Assembly: GCA_964631745.1 (NCBI GenBank)
Contig: CAZVWV010000015.1
Span: 1-40,001, forward strand
Origin: CAZVWV01 sp964631745
GTDB lineage: Bacteria > Bdellovibrionota_C > UBA2361 > JBGSMV01
DNA length: 40,001 bases
Direction: 5' to 3'
The position numbers and the translations under genes are program-made. The notes beneath the pieces were generated by a model. That model was not told the origin of the DNA. It saw only the letters and a program-made list of their open reading frames with translations, and did not search any database. Positions within the stretch are counted from its first letter, which is position 1. Each line of letters opens with the position of its first letter. Shown piece after piece: positions 1 through 8,622 of this stretch.

Positions 1-60
1 CGACGAGTCGTCGGCGCTACTTAATATCCCTCCTTCGCCCGGGGTTTTTGAGCAAATACG
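1..60 (-). repeat. Dispersed repeat, copy A
   Basis: Read on the minus strand this stretch matches 26777-26840: both contain CTCAAAAACCCCG, then GAAG(G/C)AGGGATATT, then a GC-rich AGCGCCG end. Its terminal 17 bases (ACGAGTCGTCGGCGCTA on the plus strand, from base 2) recur exactly at 8710-8726. It is intergenic, ahead of the first gene, and may extend left of the window. Function is unknown. Confidence 0.6.
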
Positions 61-166
61 TCCCCCCCTCCCAACTATTCAAATATTCTCAACAAATTGG
101 CGTGTCATCCCAAATACCCGCCCTGGTCCGCAACGGTCCTAATTAATTCCCGCAATAATCATTGAA

Positions 167-172
167 TATAAT
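167..172 (+). promoter_or_regulatory. Candidate -10 box for the J-domain gene
   Basis: A perfect TATAAT lies 51 bases before the ATG at 224. No convincing -35 box is present at 16-18 bases upstream, so this is only a candidate. An AGGGGAC Shine-Dalgarno-like stretch sits just before the ATG. Confidence 0.35.
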
Positions 173-223
173 TCTCCATATTGCGAGAGTGGAGGCTCAA
201 CATCGTTCATTTAGGGGACTACA

Positions 224-1492
224 ATGTCACTTGCCAGAAAACTTAAGCGCAATCAGCAGAAATTAGAGCGAGCGCGGAACGTAGGAAAACCTCTTCGTGG
301 AAGGAGCTGGCAACCTAAATCGCACCTTCCCTTGTGTCTCCCCGAAAGCGCTCAGAAGCGCATTTATTCACAGGCAGAATCAGGGTGCCTGCGATCCTGG
401 AAAACTTTGGAACGCAACAAGAAAGAGATTGAACACTATCATAAATACGACCTTGCTGGTTACGGGGCCTGGTACAAAAAGACTTTTAATGATGCATTGT
501 CAGAAATAGCCGCTCTTCAAAGGACCTTACAAGAGAAAGAAACTATCCTTTATTCGGTGCGGCGTGAATCAATGGCCCACAACATCTCTGCATTCGAAGC
601 TTACAAGCGCGTCACCTCAGAGGGCTATAAGTTTGAGGTTCCTCAGTCGGAGTCTACGGAGACATTCGAAGACCAAAATTTTTCTTTTGGTGGCGACTTT
701 TTCGATGATGCTGAATTTGACGAAGAGGCTGACTGCGACTGCCCGTTTTGTCGGGCCGAGCGCCGTGCGGGGAAAGGAGATAGCGACTTCGAGGCTGCTC
801 ACCCCGACGAAATCTTATTTGAGATTTTTGAACAATCGATAGGCTTTGATTTGGACGCTGACGAAAAAGCAGCCGCTTTCCAAGACTTTAAGAAATTCGC
901 CGAAACCACCGGAATGTATCAAGAGCTATTTGGGAACGGGCCTAGTTCCGATCGCCGGTATGGAAATGACGATTCCGAGCGCTGCTCTGCGCTATTTCGC
1001 CGCTTGGCTAAGGCGCTCCATCCGGATCGAGCTGGAAGTTTTAGCGAACAGGAAAAAGATCTCTGGCAGCGTGCCGTCGAGGCCTATAAGCAAAATGATT
1101 TGCCACGGCTTGAAGTCGTTTGGCTACACTATTCAATATTTAACAGCAATAAAATCGAACAGGACCTCCCAGTTTCATCATTTCTGGCGTTACAACACGA
1201 TCTGAAACAACAGAATAAAGAAAAGAGACGTGAAATCCGACGCTTGAAGAAAGGACAGATTTGGGGGTTTGCGAACCTAGACGCAAAGGGGCTAGAAAGA
1301 TTGCGCCAGAGCGAGTCCTATCACATCGTAGAGCAGAAGAAAGGATTGCAACAATTTATAAAAGAACTGCAGGGAATGTTACATACTTGGGAGACAGCTA
1401 AGCAAAAAAACAGCGCAAATCCGCGACGTACGAGCGATAACCAAATCCGCCCCCAAAGCGGGCGAACGGAACAATCTGATCTCTGGGAGTAG
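224..1492 (+). CDS. J-domain (DnaJ-like) protein with central CxCxxC motif
   Basis: A 422-residue protein with a J-domain-like segment at about residues 253-310. It carries the hallmark HPD tripeptide (266-268) in the context LFRRLAKALHPDRAG, followed by a helix with WQRAVEAYK, as in helix III of J domains. J domains stimulate the ATPase of Hsp70 partners. Unusually, the domain is in the second half. It is preceded by a charged helical N-terminus, an acidic segment (about 140-170) and a CxCxxC motif (Cys171, 173, 176) that could bind a metal. Another charged coiled-coil-like stretch follows (325-390). No signal peptide is visible. The ATG is preceded by AGGGGAC. The gene converges on the next one with 26 bases between them. 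The J-domain call rests on HPD and surrounding helices; the client and Hsp70 partner are unknown. Confidence 0.65.
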   Translation: MSLARKLKRNQQKLERARNVGKPLRGRSWQPKSHLPLCLPESAQKRIYSQAESGCLRSWKTLERNKKEIEHYHKYDLAGYGAWYKKTFNDALSEIAALQRTLQEKETILYSVRRESMAHNISAFEAYKRVTSEGYKFEVPQSESTETFEDQNFSFGGDFFDDAEFDEEADCDCPFCRAERRAGKGDSDFEAAHPDEILFEIFEQSIGFDLDADEKAAAFQDFKKFAETTGMYQELFGNGPSSDRRYGNDDSERCSALFRRLAKALHPDRAGSFSEQEKDLWQRAVEAYKQNDLPRLEVVWLHYSIFNSNKIEQDLPVSSFLALQHDLKQQNKEKRREIRRLKKGQIWGFANLDAKGLERLRQSESYHIVEQKKGLQQFIKELQGMLHTWETAKQKNSANPRRTSDNQIRPQSGRTEQSDLWE

Positions 1493-1518
1493 CGCGGTCG
1501 CGCTCTCAATACTCGCTT

Positions 1519-2142
1519 CTAATTAAACTGAACTCGCAGCTCTATTTTTTCATCCACCGTCAAACTCGCAGAGAATCCCTGCGCCACAAAGATGGCGTCT
1601 ATCAGCGGGGCGGCTACGTTATCGCTCCCTAGCGCGACATTCCAGAACTGATGCATCCACATAAAGCTCTGGCCCTTAAGCGTTACCACGTGCGGAACGT
1701 ATTCTTGCTCAAACGTTATTGTGAGCTTCGGACCGGGGCGGCAAGAGATCTGAATGGGGGCTGCCGCGATTTCTATTAAGTTTTGCAAGAGAGCTCTGAA
1801 GGCAAACTGAAGCTTAGGTTTGTCAACCACCATGCTATTATCACTTAAAGCTTCTAAACCAATTATCGTGTGCCCTTCGAATATTTCAGTTAGGAATATT
1901 CTTACGGATACTGATTCTGCCGCGCTGGCTCGCCCGCCATCAACCAGTGCGGCTCCTAAAATATTTGAGATCTCCTTACACCGTTCAAGGCTACGTTGGC
2001 ACTCGCCCTCGGGTAAAAGATTCTTAAAGTACGAGAGGTCATTTGAGATCACCGATAGCGGAGTTCTAATCTGATGTGATAGAGCGCGCACCAAGGATGA
2101 CAACAAATTTAGCGCTAGAGTATCTTTAGTATTTTCTGACAT
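1519..2142 (-). CDS. Degenerate histidine-kinase-like protein (HisKA domain, non-catalytic ATPase remnant)
   Basis: A 207-residue cytosolic protein. Residues 12-68 form a HisKA dimerization domain with a good H-box (ALSHQIRTPLSV, His23). The remainder has the size and order of a HATPase_c domain and keeps an N-box-like LLQNLIEIA (Asn121), but the DxGxG and GxGxG nucleotide-binding motifs are absent. It therefore probably cannot bind ATP. There is no sensor domain, transmembrane segment or receiver. Known families with this build include ChpT-type histidine phosphotransferases, which relay phosphate between receivers; that role here is inference. No response regulator is adjacent. It is convergent with the J-domain gene. 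The ATG lies at 2140-2142 with only a weak ribosome-binding site. Confidence 0.6.
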   Translation of the reverse strand: MSENTKDTLALNLLSSLVRALSHQIRTPLSVISNDLSYFKNLLPEGECQRSLERCKEISNILGAALVDGGRASAAESVSVRIFLTEIFEGHTIIGLEALSDNSMVVDKPKLQFAFRALLQNLIEIAAAPIQISCRPGPKLTITFEQEYVPHVVTLKGQSFMWMHQFWNVALGSDNVAAPLIDAIFVAQGFSASLTVDEKIELRVQFN

Positions 2143-2279
2143 AGTATATTCGTTCCACGTCCGGGCCCTAAATTTTGTGATCTTTGTGGTGGCAGTGCCT
2201 TCTGGGGCGTAGCCAGCTGCCTTATCTTCTATGTACTACTGCGTAATGGGTTAATCAATTTCAGGAGAGGCACACTTCT

Positions 2280-2479
2280 TTCCGGTAAAACCTTGCAATT
2301 TGGTTCTTTAACCACGGAGGCCACGGGGAATACGGAGAAAACATGGAGGATTTCTCTCGCCGTGACCTCCGTGTTCTCCGTGGTTAAATTCAAATCGCGC
2401 CAACTACAAATTCCTGTTTTTCCTTTTGAAATCAAGAAATTACAGCATCACCGCCACCCTTCTACCGGACACGCATGGG
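2280..2479. repeat. 200-bp dispersed palindromic repeat, copy 1
   Basis: This 200-bp block is about 85-90 percent identical, by eye, to 18126-18326. It runs from TCCGGTAA to CCGGACACGCATGGG. Its core is an imperfect hairpin: TTAACCACGGAGGCCACGG at about 2308 pairs with CCGTGACCTCCGTG...GTGGTTAA ending at 2387. A shared AT-rich tail follows. The chance reading frames through it (TENTEV-type peptides) are a known artefact of such CACGGAG repeats and are not annotated. Confidence 0.8.
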
Positions 2480-2610
2480 AAAGGCAGTTCAGACCAAAAC
2501 ATCCAGAGTGATTTCGGCTAGTTGCGGCGCTTCCCTAATGTCTGAACTGACTGCAAGCTTCTACGCAACTGCGCTGCCTCCGGCACAGGCCCTCCTCCAT
2601 CTGACCAACT

Positions 2611-2639
2611 TTACCTGCACGGCACAGACAGGGTATAAA
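2611..2639 (+). promoter_or_regulatory. Candidate promoter of the gatCAB operon
   Basis: TTACCT (weak -35), a 17-base spacer and TATAAA (five of six to the -10 consensus) lie about 80 bases before the gatC ATG. It is the best placed sigma70-like match in the gap, but the -35 is poor. Confidence 0.3.
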
Positions 2640-2718
2640 CTTAAGGCTTTCGCGCGCTATGAAAAGTATTCATCTCGCGCCTAACAAAAATTCCTGAGCA
2701 TGTCCCTAAGGATTTCAT

Positions 2719-3003
2719 ATGATTGGCGAAAATGACGTCTTAAAGATTGCGGCGCTCTGTCAGCTAAGGCTCACAGACGACGAGAAAAAGCGCTTCACGA
2801 CAAACTTGAACTCCATCCTTGGATATGTTGAGAGTCTTAACGCACGAAATGTTAGTAACGTTGAAGCCATGAGTCATGTGCACGGCTCCTCTAATGTGTT
2901 TCGGGAGGATCTTGAGGTTCCAGCCGGAGATCCCGAGAATATTTTCAATATCGTACCGGCTCGTTCTGGGCGCTTTATTAAAGTGCCAATTATAATTTCA
3001 TAG
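2719..3003 (+). CDS. gatC: Aspartyl/glutamyl-tRNA amidotransferase subunit C
   Basis: This is a 94-residue GatC, the small subunit that clamps GatA and GatB together in the GatCAB amidotransferase. GatCAB converts Glu-tRNA(Gln), and often Asp-tRNA(Asn), to the amidated forms. Family features are visible: an N-terminal LKIAALCQLRLTDDEKKRF helix, the central ILGYVESLN segment, and the C-terminal FREDL...ARSGRFIKVP, where the chain wraps the partner subunits. Length is normal. It heads the operon, 23 bases before gatA. The stop is TAG at the family's normal C-terminus, which shows TAG is read as stop here. Confidence 0.92.
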   Translation: MIGENDVLKIAALCQLRLTDDEKKRFTTNLNSILGYVESLNARNVSNVEAMSHVHGSSNVFREDLEVPAGDPENIFNIVPARSGRFIKVPIIIS

Positions 3004-3026
3004 TCAATTTCATAATAAGATTTTGT

Positions 3027-4493
3027 ATGAGCGATCTTTCACTACTTACCGTTACTCAGCTAACCGAAGGCCTACAAACCAAACAGTTCAGCTCGCGCGA
3101 GCTTACAGAACAGTGCCTTAATAAGATCGAAAAGCAAGCTTCGCTCGGTTGTTTCTTGGAAGTCGCAAAAGAGTACGCTCTTTTGAAGGCCGACGAAGCC
3201 GACAAGCGAATCGCCAAGGGCGAAACCGCTGCGTTACTGGGCGTGCCTGTGGCTGTTAAGGATATGATTCTTACTAAGGGTATTAAAACTACCGCTGCTA
3301 GTAAGATCTTGGCGAATTTCATCCCACCGTATTCGGCAACCGTGGTTAACAAACTGGAAAGCGCTGGCGCCGTCATTGTTGGTAAAACCAACATGGACGA
3401 ATTTGCTATGGGATCTTCCAGTGAACATTCAAGCTTTGGTCCCGTTAGAAATCCTTGGAATCCTGAGTACGTCCCTGGAGGATCAAGCGGCGGCTCCGCC
3501 GCAGCGGTGGCGGCGCGCATTGCGCCGCTCTCCTTAGGAACGGACACGGGCGGATCTATCCGGCAACCGGCCTCACTTTGCGGAATCTGCGGCGTGAAAC
3601 CAACCTATGGTCGTGTAAGCCGCTACGGCGTGGTGGCCTTCGCTTCCTCGTTAGATCAAGTGGGCGCTTTCGCCACTAACATCTCTGACTTAGCCAGGAT
3701 CACAGAGGTAATCTCTGGACATGACGGGTTTGACTCTACTTCCGTCGAGAAACCGGTTCCGAAATTACTAGAGGCCACAAAAAGCGGCATCGCGGGACTG
3801 CGTATCGGAATTCCCAAAGAGTATTTTATCGAGGGTGTCGACCCAGAAGTGGAAAAGAGCGTTCGCGAAGCTCTCTCTGTGCTAACGAAACTCGGCGCTA
3901 AATTGGTGGACATCTCATTACCGCACACAGAAGACGCCGTGGCCACCTACTACATTATCGCACCCGCGGAAGCCTCCTCGAATCTGGCTCGTTATGACGG
4001 TATTCGTTATGGATACAGAGCCCAAGACACGAAAGACTTGCAGGACCTTTACGCGCGCTCACGCTCCGAAGGATTCGGTCCGGAAGTAAAGCGCCGCATC
4101 ATGGTGGGCACCTATGTTTTGTCTTCCGGATATTACGAGGCCTACTACCTTAAGGCGCAGAAAGTTAGAACGCTTATCGCCCAAGATTTCAAAGATGCCT
4201 TTAGCAAACACTGCGATCTTATCGCCTGCCCCACGGCCCCGACCACGGCCTTTAAGATCGGCGCAAAGAGCGAAGATCCCCTGGCTATGTATCTGAACGA
4301 TATTTTCACAATTCCGGTAAACTTAGCGGGACTTCCAGGTATGAGCATTCCATGCGGATTCGACGGGAAAAACCTACCGATCGGGCTTCAGCTAATCGGC
4401 AGCCCCTGGAACGAAGAAGTTCTCTTCAAAGTCGCCTCGGCGCATGAATCCCAGACCGAGTGGCATAAACGTCTGCCAAAATTAAAAGGATAA
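3027..4493 (+). CDS. gatA: Aspartyl/glutamyl-tRNA amidotransferase subunit A
   Basis: This 488-residue GatA is the amidase-signature subunit that releases ammonia from glutamine (or asparagine) and channels it to GatB. The catalytic Ser-cisSer-Lys triad is intact: Lys78 in VPVAVKDM, Ser153 in the glycine/serine-rich GGSSGGSAAA loop, and nucleophile Ser177 in GTDTGGSIRQPA. The spacing matches Staphylococcus GatA minus one residue. Length is full. It lies between gatC and gatB, with only 4 bases to the gatB ATG, so the three are probably co-translated. Confidence 0.96.
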   Translation: MSDLSLLTVTQLTEGLQTKQFSSRELTEQCLNKIEKQASLGCFLEVAKEYALLKADEADKRIAKGETAALLGVPVAVKDMILTKGIKTTAASKILANFIPPYSATVVNKLESAGAVIVGKTNMDEFAMGSSSEHSSFGPVRNPWNPEYVPGGSSGGSAAAVAARIAPLSLGTDTGGSIRQPASLCGICGVKPTYGRVSRYGVVAFASSLDQVGAFATNISDLARITEVISGHDGFDSTSVEKPVPKLLEATKSGIAGLRIGIPKEYFIEGVDPEVEKSVREALSVLTKLGAKLVDISLPHTEDAVATYYIIAPAEASSNLARYDGIRYGYRAQDTKDLQDLYARSRSEGFGPEVKRRIMVGTYVLSSGYYEAYYLKAQKVRTLIAQDFKDAFSKHCDLIACPTAPTTAFKIGAKSEDPLAMYLNDIFTIPVNLAGLPGMSIPCGFDGKNLPIGLQLIGSPWNEEVLFKVASAHESQTEWHKRLPKLKG

Positions 4494-4497
4494 CCAG

Positions 4498-5946
4498 ATG
4501 GAGTTAGAGCCAGTCATAGGCCTTGAAGTTCACGTTCAATTAGGAACCGCCTCAAAGATATTTTGCGGCTCATCCGCCAGCTTTGGCGCCGAACCTAATC
4601 AGCATATCGATCCGCTGACCTTCGGTCTTCCGGGAAGCTTGCCGGTCCTGAACAAACGCGTAGTGGAATACGCCATCATGGTGGGCTTAGCCATGAACTG
4701 CGAGATTAGAACTTACAACCGTTTCGCCCGCAAACATTACTTCTATCCCGATCTCCCCAAGGGTTACCAGATTTCACAGTACGAAGAACCGATCTGCGAG
4801 CGCGGACAGATAAAGATTAATGTGGAAGGCATCGAGCGAGTGATCGGGGTCACACGCGTGCATATGGAAGAAGACGCAGGCAAGAATATTCACGACACTC
4901 GCACCGAGGCCTCACTTGTGGACTTGAACCGGGCGGGGGTGCCGCTGCTTGAGATTGTTTCTGATCCCGACATAAGATCTTCCGCCGAGGCCGGGGCCTA
5001 CTTAAAGACCATCCGGCAGTTGGTACGCTTTCTGGGGGTTAGCGACGGCAACATGGAAGAGGGAAGTTTGCGTTGCGATGCTAATATTTCACTCCGCCCC
5101 GAAGGTGAAATGAAATTCGGAACCCGGACCGAGATCAAGAACCTTAACTCATTTAAGTTTGTGGAGCGCGCGCTTGAATACGAGATTGCGCGCCAGATGT
5201 CGTTGATTAAGAGCGGAAAGACCATTATTCAGGAAACTCTGCTTTTTGATTCAGTTACGGGCACGACCCATTCCATGCGCAGCAAGGAAGAATCATCCGA
5301 TTATCGATACTTTCCGGACCCCGACCTCCCGCCGCTCATAGTAGAAGAAGCTTGGATCGGTGAGATTAAGGGGCGCATGCCGAAACTTCCGGCTGAACGT
5401 AAGGCCGAGTTGGTCGAGGTGTACGGGTTAACTGAGTACGACGCGGATGTGTTAACTGTTGAGCGCAGTTACTCTGAATATTTTGAAGAGGTCTTTAACG
5501 TTTGTAACAACGCCAAACTCGCCTGTAGCTGGGTGACCTCCGAACTCTTTGGGGCCCTGAAGAAAGTGGGGATAGATATCGCAAAATCTCCGGTGAGCGC
5601 CAAGCACCTGGGCGAGCTTGTGAGGCTAATCGACGCGGAGACAATCTCGGGCAAGATGGCAAAAACTGTTTTCGAAGAGATGTTCACTACCTCAAAGCCC
5701 CCCACTGTAATAATTGAAGAAAAAGGCCTTCGACAGATCACCGGGGACGATGACATTCTGGAGATCGTACAAAAGGCCTTCGCTGCCAACCAGAAGCAAC
5801 TGAGCTCTTACTTAGGCGGAGACGATCGTATTCACCCGTTCTTTGTGGGCCAAGTAATGAAACTCAGCAACGGCAGCGCCAATCCTAAAAAAGTGAACGA
5901 GATTATTTTACGCGAGGTCGCTAAACTTAGAGGCAAGGCTGCCTAG
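4498..5946 (+). CDS. gatB: Aspartyl/glutamyl-tRNA amidotransferase subunit B
   Basis: This is a 482-residue GatB with the kinase/transamidase cradle (ELEPVIGLEVHVQL at the N-terminus, KGYQISQYEEPI, MEEDAGK, REVAKLRG at the end), a helical domain and a C-terminal tail (YqeY-like) that binds the tRNA elbow. It activates the tRNA-bound Glu with ATP and transfers the ammonia delivered by GatA. Oddity: the usual N-terminal zinc site CxC...CPxC reads C23-G-S25 and D38-P-L-T41, so three of the four ligands are replaced and this GatB should lack the structural zinc. The frame is otherwise intact, ending in TAG. Confidence 0.95.
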   Translation: MELEPVIGLEVHVQLGTASKIFCGSSASFGAEPNQHIDPLTFGLPGSLPVLNKRVVEYAIMVGLAMNCEIRTYNRFARKHYFYPDLPKGYQISQYEEPICERGQIKINVEGIERVIGVTRVHMEEDAGKNIHDTRTEASLVDLNRAGVPLLEIVSDPDIRSSAEAGAYLKTIRQLVRFLGVSDGNMEEGSLRCDANISLRPEGEMKFGTRTEIKNLNSFKFVERALEYEIARQMSLIKSGKTIIQETLLFDSVTGTTHSMRSKEESSDYRYFPDPDLPPLIVEEAWIGEIKGRMPKLPAERKAELVEVYGLTEYDADVLTVERSYSEYFEEVFNVCNNAKLACSWVTSELFGALKKVGIDIAKSPVSAKHLGELVRLIDAETISGKMAKTVFEEMFTTSKPPTVIIEEKGLRQITGDDDILEIVQKAFAANQKQLSSYLGGDDRIHPFFVGQVMKLSNGSANPKKVNEIILREVAKLRGKAA

Positions 5947-5956
5947 CAAATCTATA

Positions 5957-6238
5957 ATGAGCACAGAAGAGCTGGATTCACATACTTTGGCTATATATCT
6001 GGAAGTTCCAGGGAACAAGGTGGTTTTACTGCAAGGAATTTTCGAGAACTACGAAGGGCTTGCGACCGTCAGAACCCTTGATATCCGTAAGTCTTTGGTG
6101 TGTATTCTAACAACCAGATCCGTACGAGAGGATTGCATGGCGGCGCTAGAGGGCATCAAGGAGCTAGTGCCCTGGCGCGAAGTTGAGAGGCCTGAGGAGG
6201 CTTCTAAGATTATGGGGTATTTTAGGGGGCAACAGTGA
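5957..6238 (+). CDS. DUF4911-like small protein
   Basis: A 93-residue cytosolic protein resembling the DUF4911 family (pattern LEVPGNKVVLLQGIFENYEG, then LVCILTTRS). The predicted alternation of strands and helices suggests a small ACT-like or ferredoxin-like alpha-beta fold; function is unknown. It sits 10 bases after gatB, and its stop codon overlaps the GTG start of the following foldase gene by four bases (GTGA), so it belongs to the gat operon. The ATG lacks a strong ribosome-binding site, consistent with coupling to gatB. Confidence 0.75.
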   Translation: MSTEELDSHTLAIYLEVPGNKVVLLQGIFENYEGLATVRTLDIRKSLVCILTTRSVREDCMAALEGIKELVPWREVERPEEASKIMGYFRGQQ

Positions 6239-8157
6239 TTCAGATATTTCATCGGTATAAGAAATCTATCGGCTTTGGATTAGTCATCAGCGCGGCCTGT
6301 CTGGTCATGTCCGGATTCGGTGTGGATTTTCTAGCACGCCAACACCATAAGGATTACGCCATTAAGATAGACGACAAGTTAATCTCCCATGCTGAATTTT
6401 ATGAAGAAAAGCGCGCCATCGAAGATAACTACCGGCGCATGCTGGGCGAGGCTTACGCTAAGTTTGCCGATAATCTCTTGGCGAAACTTAATGAGCAGCT
6501 TAGCGAGCGGCTAATCTCAGACACCCTCTTGGATCGCTTCGCTAAGAAGCAAGAGCTGTATGTTGGGGAGAACGAGGTTCAGACAACCATCCTGACAGAG
6601 CTATTCGGCGGGAACTTTAGCCCCGCCCAATATGCCGGATATTTGAAGCAGATCGGCAAGAGCGCAACAGAATTTGAAGAAAGGATCGCCTCTGACGCCG
6701 TGCGTAAGCAGCTCTCCAGTTTCTTTGCTGATATTTCGCGCGCCTCAATGGCCGAGGCTAAGGCGCTCTTTGAGCGAGATGAGATGTCAATCACGGTTAA
6801 GTATTTGGAGTACGCTCCCGCAAATTATCTCTCACAGGTGAAGGACCCCTCTGAAGATACGCTAAAGGACATCTACGATCACAAAGCCTCGGAATTTGAG
6901 GAACCCGCTAAAGTCTCATTCGATTATGTCGTATTCGATCCCGCAAATTTCGAGAAAGATGTAACCGTGGCGCCTGAAGATGTCGAGTTTTACTTTTCCG
7001 AAAACGAAAATAAATTCATGAACCCAGAAGAGGTACATGCGCGCCATATTCTTCTTAACTACAAGAAAGATTCCAAACCGGAAGAGATGGCTAAGATTAA
7101 AGAAAAGGCCGAAGAGCTTAAGGGCAAATTACAGGCCGGTGAATCTTTCGAAACCATGGCGCAGCAAAATTCCGATGATTTTACCACTGCCATGCAGGGT
7201 GGCGATCTGGGATGGTTAAAAAAGGGTACGAAATCGAAAGAGTTTGAAGCCGCGGCTTTCAAACTGCCGGTCGGGCAGGTCTCGGACGTGATTTCCGCAG
7301 ATTACGGGTTTGAGATCATCAAAGTTGAAGAACGTAAGGAGGCCGCTCCAAAGGCGCTGGAAGAGGTTCGGGCGCATATTGAGAAGCAAATTAGAGTGGC
7401 AGAGGCGCCGGCTTACGCCAAGGCTAAAGCCGATGAGCTTTATGAACATTGGACAAAGAGCGATAAAAGCTTAGCCGACTTTACTGTGGGCACCGGGTTT
7501 ACTGTGGGCACCGGGTTTACACTGGCATCCTCATCCGGGATGTTAACCGAAGCCAGCGATCCAGCGCCGGCCTTGAAGGGGTTGACCAAGGAGGTTCTAA
7601 AATTTTCTGACGAAAAGAAGCAGCTCGTTGAGCTGAAAGAGCGATTGGCCTTGGTGCAGGTTAAAGAGTATAGGGAGCCCGCACCGCCCGCCTTCGCCGA
7701 TCTTAAAGCCAAGTTAACTGAGGCTTACAAACAAGATCAAGCTAAGAAGCTTGCTTCCGAAAACGCAAATCAGGCTCTTTCGAATCTAAAGCTTGTAAAA
7801 TATGAAACCATTGAAGCCTTGGCCAAAGAAAATAAAATCGAGACGAAAGAGGCTAAGGATATGAAACAATCCGGTGCCTCAGGAGTATTTGCCGATACAG
7901 ATATTAAGAGAAAGATCTTTGCTGCAAGCGCACTTAATCAGAAACCCCAAGAAGTTTTCGAAAACGGCGGGAAGTTTTATGTGTTGCAAGTTAGAGAATT
8001 AAAATTACCGGACGAATCCGCCTTTAAATTAAAGGCGAATGATTATATCAAACGCGCCTCGGACCAGATGGCCCAGGAGCTGAGCGCATCCTTGGTAGCA
8101 GCTCTAAAGAGCCAGTCTCAGATAGATCTAGATCCATCAATCATGGGGCGCGGATAG
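6235..8157 (+). CDS. PpiD/SurA-type peptidyl-prolyl isomerase, inner-membrane anchored
   Basis: A 640-residue periplasmic foldase. One N-terminal transmembrane segment (about 13-33) follows the basic FHRYKKS, as in PpiD. A SurA_N-like helical chaperone region (about 45-200) comes next, then a parvulin PPIC domain at about 268-372 (VHARHILLNY, FETMAQQNSDDF, GGDLGWLKKG, GFEIIKVEERK), and a long helical C-terminus as in PpiD's second chaperone lobe. It should assist folding of secreted and outer-membrane proteins. The start is GTG at 6235, overlapping the previous stop. An 18-bp unit is tandemly duplicated at 7480-7515, giving FTVGTG twice, immediately after the parvulin domain. The exact name (ppiD, surA or prsA) is not fixed by the sequence. 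Confidence 0.88.
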   Translation: MIQIFHRYKKSIGFGLVISAACLVMSGFGVDFLARQHHKDYAIKIDDKLISHAEFYEEKRAIEDNYRRMLGEAYAKFADNLLAKLNEQLSERLISDTLLDRFAKKQELYVGENEVQTTILTELFGGNFSPAQYAGYLKQIGKSATEFEERIASDAVRKQLSSFFADISRASMAEAKALFERDEMSITVKYLEYAPANYLSQVKDPSEDTLKDIYDHKASEFEEPAKVSFDYVVFDPANFEKDVTVAPEDVEFYFSENENKFMNPEEVHARHILLNYKKDSKPEEMAKIKEKAEELKGKLQAGESFETMAQQNSDDFTTAMQGGDLGWLKKGTKSKEFEAAAFKLPVGQVSDVISADYGFEIIKVEERKEAAPKALEEVRAHIEKQIRVAEAPAYAKAKADELYEHWTKSDKSLADFTVGTGFTVGTGFTLASSSGMLTEASDPAPALKGLTKEVLKFSDEKKQLVELKERLALVQVKEYREPAPPAFADLKAKLTEAYKQDQAKKLASENANQALSNLKLVKYETIEALAKENKIETKEAKDMKQSGASGVFADTDIKRKIFAASALNQKPQEVFENGGKFYVLQVRELKLPDESAFKLKANDYIKRASDQMAQELSASLVAALKSQSQIDLDPSIMGRG

Positions 8158-8186
8158 CGCCCCGCGGGCTTGACGGAACGCAGTAG

Positions 8187-8622
8187 GTAAACTTGTGGAG
8201 AGATAGCCGGGAGCGCTGAGCTCCAGCTCGACCAGATACTGCAAAGCACAGAAGATTCGAGTTAAACCACCAATCCCTCTGGTGCTCCAGAGGTGGTAAT
8301 GCGTAAGAAGTAGTCACCACGAAGAGCACAAAGTTCACGAAGGGGGCACGAAGTTGAAGTTTGATGTACTGATAAATTTTAACGTTGAGATATTGAAGAA
8401 AGGCATTAAAAGATTTGTTCTTTAATTCCTCCTTCGTGACTTCTTCGTGAACTTCGTGGTGAATAAAATCAGTGGGATAACGGTTCTTTCTGGAATCTTC
8501 AACCTTGGTAGCTTAGCGACCCCTTCCTCGTTAAACCCCTGTGGTTTAACTCGTATTTTCTGTGCTTTGCAGTATCTGGCCGAGCTGGGGCTCGGCGCTC
8601 CGGAATCGGCTCACCAGTTTAT
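8187..8622. repeat. Large imperfect inverted repeat with nested second inverted repeat
   Basis: The outer arms are 8187-8270 and 8541-8622. For example CCAGATACTGCAAAGCACAG at 8224-8243 matches the reverse complement of CTGTGCTTTGCAGTATCTGG at 8560-8579, and AGTTAAACCAC at 8260-8270 pairs with GTGGTTTAACT at 8541-8551. An inner pair, CACCACGAAG...TTCACGAAGG (8315-8342) and CCTTCGTGAC...CTTCGTGGTG (about 8431-8461), lies inside. The whole is about 436 bp and carries no supported gene. It could be a MITE-like element or a structured RNA. Confidence 0.75.

Larger units (their letters stand above)
2143..2718. other. Intergenic region ahead of gatC
   Basis: No gene is supported in these 576 bases. 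They hold the palindromic repeat at 2280-2479 and a perfect 10-base inverted repeat (CAGTTCAGAC at 2485-2494, GTCTGAACTG at 2540-2549). A possible gatC promoter is present with TTACCT at 2611-2616, 17 bases, then TATAAA at 2634-2639. Confidence 0.5.

Noticed and set aside
1491..1504. Terminator at the near-palindrome AGCGCGGTCGCGCT between the convergent genes
   Set aside because: The loop would be only two bases and there is no T tract.
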